Source: Microplitis mediator
Lineage: Eukaryota; Arthropoda; Insecta; Hymenoptera; Braconidae
DNA length: 64,000 bases
Assembly (NCBI RefSeq): GCF_029852145.1
Contig: NC_079979.1
Location: 19,975,901-20,039,900 of the forward strand
Reading direction: 5' to 3'
Within the stretch, counting starts at the first letter, position 1; every line of letters begins with the position of its first letter. The notes beneath the pieces were generated by a model, which worked only from the letters and a program-made list of their open reading frames with translations, did not search any database and was not told where the DNA came from. The position numbers were made by a program, and so were the translations under genes. Below are positions 25,201 to 37,200 of the stretch, one piece after another.

Positions 25201-28200
25201 AATTTTTCATCCCAACATCAATGGCTTGTTTTACGTTTATATTTATGACACGTAAAAAATTTAATATTTTATTTTATTATTTAAACACTCGGTCAGCTCT
25301 ATTATTTCATCACAAATTGAGAAACGTTAAATATGCAGTAAATTTTATATTATTCATGCAATGCTGCGTCGCTGAAAAGAATATAAACTAGATATTTATA
25401 ATAATAATAATAATTTTAACATGGTGTCCATGTCTGTTTTTCCGATCGAATTTTCACATGACGGGATTCATTTGATTGTTTAATTTGCCTGCCAGATCGG
25501 ATATACCAGAGGAATTTTTGTTAATATTTATGTCCAGTTGAATATTTATTAATTCATTTTTACTTTTTTTCCAGCATTACAGAGGAAGCATGAAGTCGCT
25601 GAATACCGGAATAGTAACTTTACTAAATTATGGGAAACACGTACCGCCAGCTGTTTCTCATGTAACTCTGGCACACGAAATTGGCCATAATTTTGGCTCA
25701 CCGGTAAGTGAACCAATTAACGAGATTACTTGTGTAAAACAACTATAAAAATTAAACTAAATTAATAAAAAAAATAAAACCAACTGTTGAAACTTGTTAC
25801 GGGATAATTTACAGCACGACCCAGAACAGTGTACGCCAGGTGGTGAGGATGGAAATTTTATAATGTTCGCCCGTGCAACCAGTGGTGACAAGCGTAACAA
25901 CAATCGCTTCAGCCCATGCAGTCTCAATGCCATAAATCCTGTGCTAAATACCAAAGCACGTTCGCCTAAAGGCTGCTTCACTGGTAAAATTACATTTAAA
26001 TTTATATTTATTTAATTTTGTATGAGTAATTTATTTGATAATTAATTACAGAACCACAAGCGTCACTTTGTGGCAACGGGGTCATCGAGGACGGGGAAGA
26101 GTGTGACTGCGGATGGGAAGAAGATTGTCGTGATTCCTGTTGTTTTCCTCAGCGTCGGTATCCACCGGCAGAAGAAAAACCCTGCACTCTAACTCCTAGA
26201 TCTATTTGCAGTCCTAGTCAAGGTCCTTGCTGTACAACAGACTGCAAATTAAAGTTTTCTGACAAATGCCGAGAGGACAACGGCTGCAGGGACGCCAGTT
26301 TTTGTGATGGCAGGTCACCCCACTGTCCTCCGTCTATCAACAAACCAAATAAAACTATTTGTAACCGCGAGCTGGTGTGTTTTATGGGCGTAAGTTATAA
26401 TCTGATGATATTTCATTAGAATATTTTAGTTAAAAAATAAATAAATTAATTTTTCAAAATTATTTTAGGAGTGCACTGGAAGTATTTGTCTTGCTTATGG
26501 CCTGGAGTCTTGTCAGTGTATCCCTGGGCCTGATGATCCACCGACCAAAGCCTGCGAGCTCTGCTGCCGGATTCCTGGTGGCAATCAGCCTTGTTTGTAA
26601 GTTTACTAGATTTTATTTGGTTTTGTTTGGCTCAGTTATATTTATTATTTATTTAAACTGTCCTAGATCATCATTCGACTGGAACTCACCGCCCTATGAT
26701 ATTCCTGACATGTTTTCAAAGCCCGGCACGCCGTGCAACGATTACAATGGGTACTGTGACGTATTTCAAAAATGCCGGGAAGTTGATCCAAGTGGACCCT
26801 TGGCTACACTTAGGAAACTATTGCTCTCAGATGAAAGTCTGGCCACGTTCAGAAGATGGGTCGTCGAGCACTGGTATGCAGTCGCTATTCTCATCCTCGC
26901 AGCGATATCTTTACTCGTAAGTACAGAAAATAATTAATTATAATTTTTTAATTTAAATTTACCATTGAAAAATTTATTTTATCAGAAGATGAATTTTACT
27001 TTTACATTTTATTTTACTTCTATTAATTTTGTGTCTATTAGAGACACTGCAAAATAAAATCAAAGGATAAAAGTACTGAGGAAAAGTGTAAGTTATTTAT
27101 TTTTAAAAGAAACAAAAATAGTTACTGCTCATTGCTTTGATTCCTCGGTATATTTGCCCAGTTCTGCTGTAAAAAAATGTATTTATTTAATTTATAATTA
27201 AAAATAATTGCGGAATTATTTCATTAATTTTATTTTGAAATGAACGCAGGTGGCAACGATTCGGTTCCTCGGCAAACGGTCGAACCCGAAGCTCAAGTCG
27301 GTGACAATAATCCACAGTTCAACGACCGAAACAGTGAGATTGCCACCGGAGGGTGCGGAGGGAGTGACCATTCACCCGCCGGCAGTCAGGGCGAAACTTC
27401 CATTGAACCAAAAAGTCAGGGAAAAACGACGGGATGACAAACAGAAGAATTTGTTGACATCTAATTCAGTCAACAACAGTAACAACAAGACAGCAAAGGT
27501 AAATAAAGTCTAGTAAAAATAATTTGCTTCATCTTACAATGGTTTTAATTTGTTATCTTAAAGATTACGACCATGATGAGAAGAAGAAGCAAACAGCCGC
27601 CGGAGTTGGCTAAGAAGAAAAAGAAAAAGAAGAAACGTGTAGTGCCAATTGTCGTTGAGGAGCCAGCTCGCAAACGTATTGAAGTATCAACAGCCCTACC
27701 ACTACCACTGCCTTCTACTGCTGATCAATCAGTTCCCCTGCCTGCTGAAGAGACTCCGAGAAAAGTCTCTTCCAAGGAACTTGGAGTGAAGAAGAAACGT
27801 AAGAAGAAAGAAGTCATAAATTATTCAATTACCCAAGGAGATGACGACAATGAAGTCACAGCTGGTGATAATTCAGACCCTAAAAGTAAAGTTCGCTCTT
27901 GGCTACTGGCGTCTCACGGTAGAGTAGAACCAACGAGTATCGCGGCTCTACCGAAAAGCAAATCAACGCCAGTAGGTCTTGCTGGTTCACCAGCGGTTCC
28001 AAGTCCACGCACTGCTGCTGCTGTCACTGCCGCAACTTCGAGAACGCGACCCATGAATATCAGAAGGTCAGCGGACACGAAGGTCCAGCGTACTGTCAAC
28101 TCTACCCGAGCTAAGGATCCAGCAAACGAACGCGTGAGACTGCAAATTGTGTACAAGCCACCGTTTAAGTTCAGTGTCAAGCTCAGAAAAACTGAAAAAA

Positions 28201-28445
28201 ATCTCCAGACATCCGGTAATCGTAAAAATGTACGAAATTATCATCCAAGAACTGCAGTACTAGTTCGTGCGTCAAACAAAAAAGATAAATTCAGGAAAGG
28301 CCAGCAAACATCAACGTCTGCGGGAGTAAATGCTACTGGTCGAGCCATCGAGTCTTCCCACGCTGCCAACTCAGATCTTCATACTGTTCCTTCAGATCTT
28401 GAAGTTCTGCTGTCGGAAAGTGAGTTTTTATTTTCCGATGCGTGA
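22286..28445 (+). CDS. ADAM10: ADAM10/Kuzbanian-family transmembrane metalloprotease
   Basis: This is a zinc metalloprotease of the ADAM10 group, which sheds ectodomains of Notch-pathway and other membrane proteins. Thirteen exons join in phase: 22286-22376, 22473-22620, 22781-22896, 23871-24282, 24361-24686, 24768-24892, 25575-25703, 25815-25983, 26052-26389, 26469-26596, 26667-26916, 27250-27498 and 27564-28445, giving 1120 residues. There is a signal peptide (1 to about 20), a prodomain ending at an RHLHKR site near 269, and the zinc motif HEIGHNFGSPHD at 440-451 followed by an FIMFARATSGD Met-turn. Disintegrin-like and Cys-rich domains follow, then a membrane segment near 730-752 and a long basic cytoplasmic tail of about 370 residues with an eight-lysine run. 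An in-frame ATG at 22223 is less likely because it would bury the signal peptide. The tail is unlike the short ADAM10/Kuz tail, so the orthologue may be Kuzbanian-like (kul); I cannot settle this by eye. Confidence 0.92.
23000..23620. mobile_element. Degenerate element(s) in ADAM10 intron 3
   Basis: The first half contains a block (23015-23260) with CATACGCATCCATACACACACGAACGG, looking like a decayed non-autonomous element. The second half (23290-23500) is built from alternating CGGAGTGA and TCACTCCG motifs with GCGGATTTAAAT spacers, and a related block occurs at 56495-56685. The right end (GCGGGAAGTTGAAAAC near 23593) resembles GCAGGAAGTTAAAAG in SAAL1 intron 4 near 17367. Borders are uncertain. 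Confidence 0.5.
27042..27087 (+). other. Possible 46-bp cassette exon of the ADAM10-family gene
   Basis: A TCTATTAG acceptor and a GAAAAGT|GTAAGT donor bound 46 bp that would read RHCKIKSKDKSTEEK directly after the membrane segment. Inclusion shifts the next exon by one base and stops at 27437, giving a short tail. Skipping it keeps phase 0 through both remaining exons. The skipped form restores a full-length hydrophobic membrane segment (AVAILILAAISLLVATIRFL), so I treat it as the main form. Confidence 0.35.
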
Positions 28446-30200
28446 CATTTGTCACCGGTCATCCGGATCTGGATGAAGAAAAATTATAACGAGTATGTAT
28501 AATAAAGTAATAGAAAAAATCTACATATACATATATAGATATATAAGTTTAGGTATAATAATTTTATAAGCCATGAGGATGAGGATAAAAAAATTAAACG
28601 GAAGAAAGTCCATAACGAATAACATAACTAGTCTTTCGTGAATTGCATTCCTGTTAATAAGTATTTATTTTATTTACTACTGTATTTTGCTCATTACAAG
28701 CAGTATATATATATATATATATATATACATATATATTTTTTTTTCGTAAGTTTATAATTATATGCCGTAAAAACCTTAATGACAAACGAAGCTTTATCAT
28801 AAATTCAAATACAGTAAAAAAATTTCAGTCGGTATTGACGAATGATGTAAAGTAATAGCAAAAAAAAAAACTCAGTGTAAATATACTGTTACCTGTGATT
28901 ATTATAAATATTTTTTTTCGTTATTATTTCTTCCATGATCGTGTCCGAGGCTATTGATCCGTCGTCTTCCTGACTCCGGCACGTGGATAAAAGTGTCTCT
29001 TGACGATCCTCAAGCACGATCGCATAAGACGGGAACAAAATAATAAAATAGTTAGATAGCATTTTTTAATAATCAGTAACTTTATAAAATTATTTAAATA
29101 AAAAAATAAAAATCATGTTATTTATTGTGATATGTGCCAATAAGAGGTACCAGTGCACTGCCGATCATTTACATAAATTAATAGTAAATACATGTGACAT
29201 TTACTTTCTTGCCTTAAATGCTTACCCAATTTTGTCAGACGTAATTAATTTTTGAGTAACAATAAATACCTTAATTTTTAATGATCAATTAAAAAAATAA
29301 AATAATAATTAAATATACAAATCGAGACTATCAATGTAGCCTACTGTTGTAAAAGACTTGAAACTTTATTTCCGATTGTACTTTTTATTCTTGACATTCC
29401 TAATAATTGTAACTAGAATACGAATAATTATGTGAGTTTATATTTTTACTGATGAATAATTAACGAAAAAAAAAAATAAGTAAAATGTAAATATTTGTAG
29501 AGCATAATATACTTAACATGTGCTCGAAAAAATGTACTTACTGAATATATAAATTAAATGTGAATCGCTTAACAAAAATATTTCGTCCAAAATAATTAAA
29601 AATAGTTGAATATAAATGAATAATTATAAAGAATACATAATTACTCACATTTTCTATTATTGTATACAAGAGTATTGGTCTGCTGTATTTTTTCACGGGC
29701 TTTGTATAAATAGAATATTAATGACGGCTGTATTCGTTTGTTGTACATAAAAAATAAATATCTATGGATAAAAAAAATGATGAATTATTTAAGTTTATTT
29801 AGTAGTATTTAAATTAATATTTTCTTTAGCAATATATTATTTCTATGATAATTATTTTCGTCGGAAACAATAATTAGTAATATGAAAATAAATTTAATAA
29901 AAAGTTATTACAGAATTTTGAGTAATGGATTAAGGAATAAAATATAAATCCACCCAAAGTAATGTAAGAAAATTATTTTATTAAAAAAGAAAAAAAGGAG
30001 TTCATTTATTAATATGCAACAATTAATTTATGTTTTGAAAAAAGATTGTTTTGACTACATCCGCACGTTCAATAAATCCAAACTTTATTTCATTGTATCA
30101 GATTTTTTTTTTAAGTATTAATTTTTCTTGAGTTTATATACCTAAGTAATTTCTTGAACTGATCAACGGATATCATTAAACTCTCACGGACGTTGAGTAA
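28446..30200. other. ADAM10 3' UTR and intergenic AT-rich DNA
   Basis: Several AATAAA signals follow the stop codon, the first near 28500, so the 3' end of the ADAM10 transcript is likely here. A (TA)n tract lies at about 28703-28735. I see no coding region. Confidence 0.5.
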
Positions 30201-30204
30201 TATT

Positions 30205-30300
30205 GTCTGATAGTCATTACGAATCCCGACAGAGAGCGCATGGTCGCCAAAGTTTTTTCTCTGAGAACTCTTAAGTCAGACGTTTTAAATTCTATCGAAT
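30205..30300 (+). repeat. Dispersed repeat family R, copy 2
   Basis: It carries GACAGAGAGCGCATGGTCG, a T-rich match to AAAGTTTCTC, and GTCAGACGTTTTAAATTC in the same order as copies at 16490-16602 (reversed) and 31092-31180. Its right edge overlaps the end of the pseudogene's last exon. Confidence 0.55.
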
Positions 30301-31353
30301 ACGGCAGGTCGGACGATCTTAATTCGTTCTTTCGTTGCTTCTTTTAATAGCTGTTGAATCAAGGACAGCGAAACCTCTTTGTTGATGATGGATAAAAATC
30401 ATCTGTCTTATAATACTATGACATGAAGTATATTATTCATGCGATATCGCTTGTTAAGCTCGTTAAAGATGACGATGATTTTGGTATGTCATATTTTTCT
30501 AGTCATATATCACAAATTAATTATGTTTGGAAAATGAGATATGAATTTTAAAAAAAAATGTATAATCATAAAAGAATCGTAAAACATTATCGGTTCTTTT
30601 TGAATGAATGTGTTTCACCTTTGTGGCGACGTCTCTGGCGTTCCAATTGGATAGATCCTCCACAGTGTCTAAAAATTGATTTATTATTAAAATTATTTAA
30701 AAACAAATAATTGCAATTCGAAACTTACCAACTAACAATCGCCAAAGCCTGGGCCAGTGAAGGATGCTTCTAAGAGTCCGATAGTCTCTTCCTGTCACAA
30801 AATCTTTGATGGTGCCGTCGAAAGCAACGCTCATCAGGCCGTTGATCGGGTAGTTCGGGGAACTATTCTACCCATTCCTTAGAAGATCAGCCAAAGTGTT
30901 GAGCTCATTACATTAGAGTCTCCAACGCATCGAGCTGCTAAAGCGTGGAAACTGGTAACTCCATACGGACTCCAGCAACCCGAGCGGCAGCCACTACGTT
31001 CAGTGATTCCACTCTTGTCGCAATGTCTCCGGTTTGCGCGGAAAAAAACTTTGATAATAAGCAAGCACATCAAATAATTGTCGAATTATCAGTTGATAGT
31101 TCCCACAAATCCCGGCAGAGAGCGCACGCCCGAAAAAGTTTCTCATATCTTGAGGCTTGGGTCAGACGTGTTAATTTCCAATAAATAGGATCTATGTTCG
31201 TCTTATTATTTTACCTGCTTCATGATGAAAATGTGGGGATCTGGCGTGATCTTCACAAAATTTATGAAATATATTGAAGTCATTCTTAGCTAATCCAAAT
31301 AAGACGGCAGCCGACACGTTCGGCATGCAAACTTTCAGGTATTTCTGATCTTT
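30284..31353 (-). pseudogene. Decayed intron-containing gene, unidentified
   Basis: Several exon-like blocks with protein-like composition occur on the minus strand. One at 31353-31215 lies between an AG acceptor and a GCAG|GTAAAA donor and reads KVCMPNVSAAVLFGLAKNDF in its middle. A second at about 31053-30730 contains VESLNVVAAARVAGVRMELP, then needs frameshifts and passes in-frame stops to reach INGLMSVAFDGTIKDFV and LRSILHWPRLWRLLV at a GT donor. A short block at 30668-30622 reads DTVEDLSNWNARDVATK. A last block near 30385-30287 reads SLSLIQQLLKEATKERIK and ends in a stop. Stops at 30870 and 30928 and at least two frame changes argue for a dead copy. I do not recognise the family; a helical-repeat protein is possible but unproven. 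Confidence 0.5.
31092..31180 (+). repeat. Dispersed repeat family R, copy 3
   Basis: It contains CGGCAGAGAGCGCACG, AAAAGTTTCTC and GTCAGACGTGTTAATTTCC. It sits between two exon-like blocks of the pseudogene on the other strand, as expected for an intron insertion. Confidence 0.55.
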
Positions 31354-32139
31354 CTAAAAGTAAAAATTCATTTTATTTTTAGATATCCCATTCAATATGT
31401 TTTCTATATTTTAAAGTAATATTATGGCAGTAAAGTCAAATAAATTTAGTTATATTTCAAATCAAAAGGAGGTCTGAGAAAGCAAGAATGTTTTCTTTAC
31501 TTTCATATCATGATTTGGATTGCCGAGGAAAGTCTACGATCATTCGATCATATTGAATTAAAAGAATTTGAACCTCGAAAAAAATTAATTAGTTCAAACC
31601 ATTTATGGAACCACTTTTCAATGTCTTTTTCATGGCTATCCTTGCGCTAGCCAGATTTCTCTGTAACGATTTTTGGAAATAAAATTATCAAATAAATTAT
31701 AAGTAAAACTTTAAAGGCGAAGTTTTTATTTGTTTAAAAATTCAAACAAGACAATAACTGTTGTGACTATCCCAGTACGTTTGGCGAATTCTGCCTGAAA
31801 CCTCGTTCTCGCTAGGGTTTTGATTGTTCAATAAAAATAAATAAATAATTAAACTTTTAAATTATTGAATTTAAATTCTTAATAAATAGCAATATTTCAG
31901 CTAAAATATTATAATATTTTTACGAACATATACGAAAAATTTTTCTTATTTTTGTAGTTGTATCTTATAATTTCCTTATAAAAATTTACGATGTCCGATT
32001 TAGACCAAAAATAGTCACTGTAATTTATATTAAAAGTGATTCGTAAATTTGTTATTATCACAGACCGTTGTATTATAAACGCCTTCGTCTCTTATAATGT
32101 TCTCTACTAGCAAAAAAAAAATAAAAACTGTAATTACTA
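31354..32139. other. Stretch with weak coding traces
   Basis: Minus-strand fragments such as RNLASARIAMKKTLKSG (near 31670-31615) and RTRFQAEFAKRTGIVTT (near 31805-31750) look protein-like and may be further exons of the decayed gene at 30284-31353. They are short and unlinked, so I do not call them. Confidence 0.3.
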
Positions 32140-32346
32140 ATGAGTGTGAATGTAGCAGACATCAGACAAATTTAAAAATATAAATACATGGAGTAAATAA
32201 TTTAAAAAATAATATTTGTAAAAAATGCACTTATCAATTTTTAAATTTTTTAAATGCGCATTTTTTAAAAATTGAATTTTGTTAGTTATTTACTCTATTT
32301 ATTTGAAATTCAAAATTTGTCTGATGTCTGCTACATTCACACTCAT
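32140..32346. mobile_element. Palindromic MITE, family F3
   Basis: The 207-bp element starts ATGAGTGTGAATGTAGCAGAC and ends with its inverted form GTCTGCTACATTCACACTCAT. It is flanked by a perfect 8-bp duplication, AATTACTA. It lies 261 bp upstream of the EME1 start codon. Related copies are at 51411-51578, 52791-53344 and 62121-62258. Confidence 0.85.
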
Positions 32347-32607
32347 AATTACTACATGATTTATAATAATGAAAACCAAAAGAAACTGAGTCCTGTTTGG
32401 ATTTTCAAACAAATAAAAACTTCGCGCTTAAAGTTTTTATACTACAAATGTATCGATTGATAACAGCTATATCTCGAAATATATCGATTGTCTACAAAGC
32501 GCGAACAAAGTGTCTAATCGCATTGCACACTTTAAAAAGTGTATAAATATTGTCTAGTATTATTGTTTCGTAAATTGTCATTACTAATTAATTTGAATTT
32601 TTAAATA

Positions 32608-33993
32608 ATGGATTTATCTGATATAGACGAAGAGTACACCGGCTTCGGTAAATTAAACTATAAAAATATTGATAATTACAATTTATCTTCTGACGAAAAT
32701 TATTGCGACAACAAAAATAAACCTTCGAACCAACTAAAAAGTAAAACTCAAAAAAATAATTTGCCATCATCAACATGTGAGACGGCCGTGAAAAAACCAA
32801 GAGCTAGAAAAAAAAAACCTGCAAGTTGTGTCAGCGATGATAAGGTTAGAGAACGTAAAGAATTGGCCAGAGAAAAATTAGAATTGAAAATAGAGAAAAA
32901 GCGGATTAAAAATATTGAACCAGGTGAATGTATGAAATTTATAAAAGTTGATTTCCATAATAATATAAGTAAATTTAATTTTTATGATGAAACTATTTCG
33001 ATGTTGGACGCATCTTCTGTTGATTACTCCACTAAAATTTCATCGCCTGCACCCAATAGTATTTCTTGGAGACGAATAGTAGAGGAGTACTCAATAGATC
33101 ATGACAATAAAGTCAGTACATCAACAACCGAGCAACAGGAAAAATTTTTATTGATCATCTGGACCTGGGATAAAGTTATCCAACTGGTCCATGACAAATC
33201 ATTCGTGTCAGCTGTCACCAGTTTGTACAATTCAGTTCGCGAAATGAATTTAACGCTAGTGATCTATGGGGCAGGAAAATATTTCGAGTACCACGAGAGC
33301 AAGGGCAAGAAAAAGACAACAAATAAAATGTACGAGTGCATTGACGACATTCCCAAAGTCTCCAGAAATCTATTCGACGCAAATTTAATTCAAATACAAA
33401 TACTGGCTAAATGTAACAGCAGACTCATTGAGGAGCCAGCAGACATGAGTTTATTAATTTATCAGTTCACTAAATCAATTGCTGAAATTCCATACAAATT
33501 GGAGATGGACAAAAAATTAAATGACCAACTAGATTTCTATGCCACCGGCGATAACAAAAATACCATTCAAGTTGACAAAGAAGGCTACGGTTTGAAAAAA
33601 CTCTGGCTGAAACAACTCTGCATATTCAATAACTCCAGTCTAGCAGTTGCCGATGCCATATCTTCTGTTTATTCAAGTCCTCAGCAATTAATTCAAGTAA
33701 TTAATTTTAATTACTCACTAAAATATCCATTATTTTATTTATTTATTTATTTATTTACAGGCTTATTTAAATTGTTCCCGCGAAGACGGAGAAAATCTTC
33801 TGAAAGACATTCCAGTAAATATATCAAAACAATTTAATCCCTGTGAATTTTTCAATAATTATTTTAATTACAGATTAAAAGATCAATAACTTCAACAGCA
33901 GCATCAAGGAAACTGGGACCCGAACTCAGTAAAAAACTTTACACTCTATTCACTTCGAGAAACGGAGACCAGTCCCTGCAAATGGACAAGTGA
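32608..33993 (+). CDS. EME1: EME1-like subunit of the MUS81 endonuclease
   Basis: EME1 (Mms4 in flies and yeast) is the non-catalytic partner of MUS81 in the structure-specific nuclease that cleaves branched recombination and replication intermediates. Three exons, 32608-33696, 33761-33814 and 33874-33993, join in phase to 420 residues. The N-terminus is acidic and lysine-rich without clear fold. A charged stretch (VRERKELAREKLELKIEKK) precedes PGECMKFIKVDF, the typical entry into the XPF/MUS81 nuclease-like domain, with ISWRRIVEEY further on. No ERKxxxD catalytic motif is present, as expected for EME1. The C-terminus ends SRKLGPELSKKLYTLFTS, matching the conserved GPELS segment of the helix-hairpin-helix region. 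If intron 1 is not removed, reading continues out of the conserved frame and stops at 33837. The gene converges on KANSL3, 277 bp away. Confidence 0.88.
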
Positions 33994-34270
33994 TCAAATT
34001 AATTGGTAATACAAATATCTTTAGCCACATAATTTATTAACATAATTATCAATTTTTATAACAGTCTCAGGCAATTAAAATGTCAATTACATCAAACTCT
34101 AATTAGAGAGTAAATATACGAATTAATTATAATTAAAAATAACAGTAAAAAAATCTTATAATACTGCGGAGGAAATAAAAAATCAACAGACTGAAATTAA
34201 ATGAAATTTTAAAACAATTAAATTTTTTTATTACATAATAAAATATTATTTACTCCGTTAATTATAATCA

Positions 34271-37200
34271 TTAAATGTCTGAGTCATCGAACAGCTTACA
34301 ATCACTAGTTTCAGTTTGTACAGTATTATTATCATTATTATCACCATCATTACTACATTTGTCTTCTGATCCAGATATCATTTTAACGGGCGTTGAAGCT
34401 CCAGCGAATCCCGGTTGGTTTTTATCACCAGCGATTGTTTGGGAAGAAAGACGTTTGCGTGGAGTATTTTTCGTCAGCACAACCTGGTCAGTATAATTCG
34501 TCGTCAACGTACTGGGATTCTGTCGTTTTGATAGAATTATTTTAGTATATTTCATTGGAGGCTGATTGGCTCCTGATTGTGTTGCTGAAGTTTGATTACG
34601 CGGTGCGTTGTTCCAGTTCACTGAAGACATCGTCGAATTTTGCATCCGTCGTTGAAAGATGACGCGATTTACAAGACTGTCTTGCTGACTTTGCTCCTGG
34701 TCAGTTTTATTTGTCGGAGTTGCTTTTGTTGGACGGTGGTAAACTTTGCCTTCTTTATTACTCAGCAAAACGACTTTTGTTGGATTTATTTTGTTTATTT
34801 TCTGCTGTCCGGTGTCACTGCTGGTAGTCAGAGGTAAAGATATCGGCGATTTTTCAATGGCATTCAAATTATCGTCGTCTTTAGCAAATATTATTGGTAT
34901 GTCTAAAATATTTCCTAGATCGTCATCGTCAATTTCTAATGGTGGATTTTTATTTAATGATGACGTCGACTGCTGATGGTTCGTTTTTTCCCATGGATTT
35001 TTGTTACCAACGGGCGTTATTTTGGGCAGATCGCTGTCGTTTTTAAATGAATTTTTAATTTTACTCGACCAGGGCAATATTGTTATTGAGTTATTACTGT
35101 TATTGGCTGCAGTACTGTCATCGACTCGTGTGATGCTGAGTGAATTATTTATATTTAAATTTGCGCCTTGGCCCACACACTCCATCGCTATAAAAATTTA
35201 TTACATATATTTATATATTTTTTTAAAAATAATTATTAGAGCCTTAAATAATTAATTAATTAAATGAAAATAATTTGAATGAAAAGTATCCGCAGGATTT
35301 ATATATGACAGGATAATTAAAGGATAAAAATTAAATTAATCAAAAATACCGAAAAAAAAATTATTTATTCAAAAACACAAAAAAATATTAATTTATCAAA
35401 TGTGTAATTTACATATTTTTGTATACGAAGTAGAGAAAATTTTTTGTCACTACTTAATATTTTTTAATTATTAATTTTTAATTGTATATAAAAAAATACT
35501 GATTTTTTTGACAATTATTATTTAATTAAATTTTTGGAAATTTAAATAATTGAGATTCATTTTTTTTAATTAATATAAAAAAATATTAAATAAATATAAA
35601 TATAAATTATATTTTGTACTTTATATTCTACCTTTTGCAGTTGTCGATGTGATTGTCGCAGTACTCGTATTGAATCCGCTGGAATTAATTGATACCGACG
35701 TATTGGTAACTCTTCCTTCAGATAAATTGTCGCTTGAATTTTTCCTACTGTGAAGTAGTGCCGTCAGAGTGCCTCCAGTTCCCGATTTATTTATAACGCC
35801 TTCAAAAAAAAAATCAAAATTACATGAATACATTTTCAAATTAAATAAATAAATTTTGATTAAAATAAAAAGTACCCGAAGTTGGTGTTGCTACGCGCAC
35901 TTGGTTCCCATTTGACGTCAACACCGTGACGAGTTTAGCCTCAGATTTTTCCATTGGCTTGTAATTACCAGGGACAGTTTTACTCAATGGTTTATTCGTC
36001 GGCGCGATTGTTTTTAATTTTCCCGTTAAATTTTGTTGGTTGTTTGGTTGGATCATTTTTGGTACTTTGCTGAATGAAAGAGGTGTCTTTGAATTTGAAT
36101 TAAAATTTGATTTTACTGGATTGTTTGGTTGATTCGCCGGTCCAGCGGGCAATCTTATTGGACCAACAGGACTCAGACTCGCCATCGATCCGATATTTAG
36201 TGTGATTCCATTCGATGGATTTGAATTCAGCTGCAATAATAAATAATTATTTAAATTTGACTGATGATTGCAGCAAATTTTTAATTTAGAAAATAAAATT
36301 TACCTGAACTGTTTGTCTCGATAGCAATTGGTCAGGATTTACCTTTTGGGAATTCATCATCTTGGATTTACGCCTTGGAACTGAGTTATGAGCGACATTA
36401 TTTGTCCCGCTTACTGTAATAATAATTAATTATTAATATAAATTTATCAGATGATTTGGATGCTGAATAAAAGTATATGCGCACCTGGACGAGGTTTTTT
36501 CTGTACATTTGGGAAATTCGACTCACTGTCAACGGAACTGCTGGTTGAAATTTTACGCTTGCGTGTTTCTCTTTTGTTCTTATCAAGATTTAACAGCCCA
36601 GCCGGACGTAGAGGTAGAGGATGCGGTTGTAAAAGAATGCCGCCAATAAAATCAGCGATTTCATCCATGATGCAGCGATCTACCATACTCTGGGTAATTC
36701 CTTCAGTAATTTTTTTGCTGGTCGATATTCTCAGACTGTCATCAGCAGTGCCGACAACAACGAGAGTGCTTTCGACGAGCATTTTTTCTCTTATATTTTC
36801 CAGGTCATCTGGTCTTACCAGAGTGGCAGTTTGCCCGATTATGAACATGATAGGACACCTGATGTCCATCAGAGTGTCTTCTGGTAGACCTCGTTTGCCT
36901 TCGACTGTCGCAAAAGGAAAGCCTAGACATATAACTGCGGTGACGTGCTCCAGAAGTGCGACTTGACAAGCCAAAGCAGCGCCAGAATTAAAACCCACTA
37001 GGATAATCGGTCTTCCTGGACAATCACTCCTCATATCCTGAACTTTAGCACGAGTTGCTTGGACCAGCTGCTCAAGGCACGTCATCATGGTCATTTTGTT
37101 AGCTGCTAGTCCTAAATGTGAATGAACTGTCACCAGCATTCCTAGTGCTCCCAATTGCGTGATCCATTTATGCTGACGTGGAGAGACATTATTTATTCCC

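Noticed and set aside
27240..27437. Alternative frame through the ADAM10 penultimate exon
   Set aside because: It is used only if the 46-bp cassette exon is included. The phase-0 frame continues through both last exons and completes the membrane segment, so it was taken as the main form.
30879..31073. Ankyrin-like or polydnavirus-derived gene
   Set aside because: The frame TSFHALAARCV superficially resembles an ankyrin repeat, but neighbouring exons do not, and the blocks are separated by splice sites. No viral gene is supported.
36451..36966. 171-codon plus-strand frame opposite KANSL3
   Set aside because: Antisense shadow of the conserved KANSL3 hydrolase exon.
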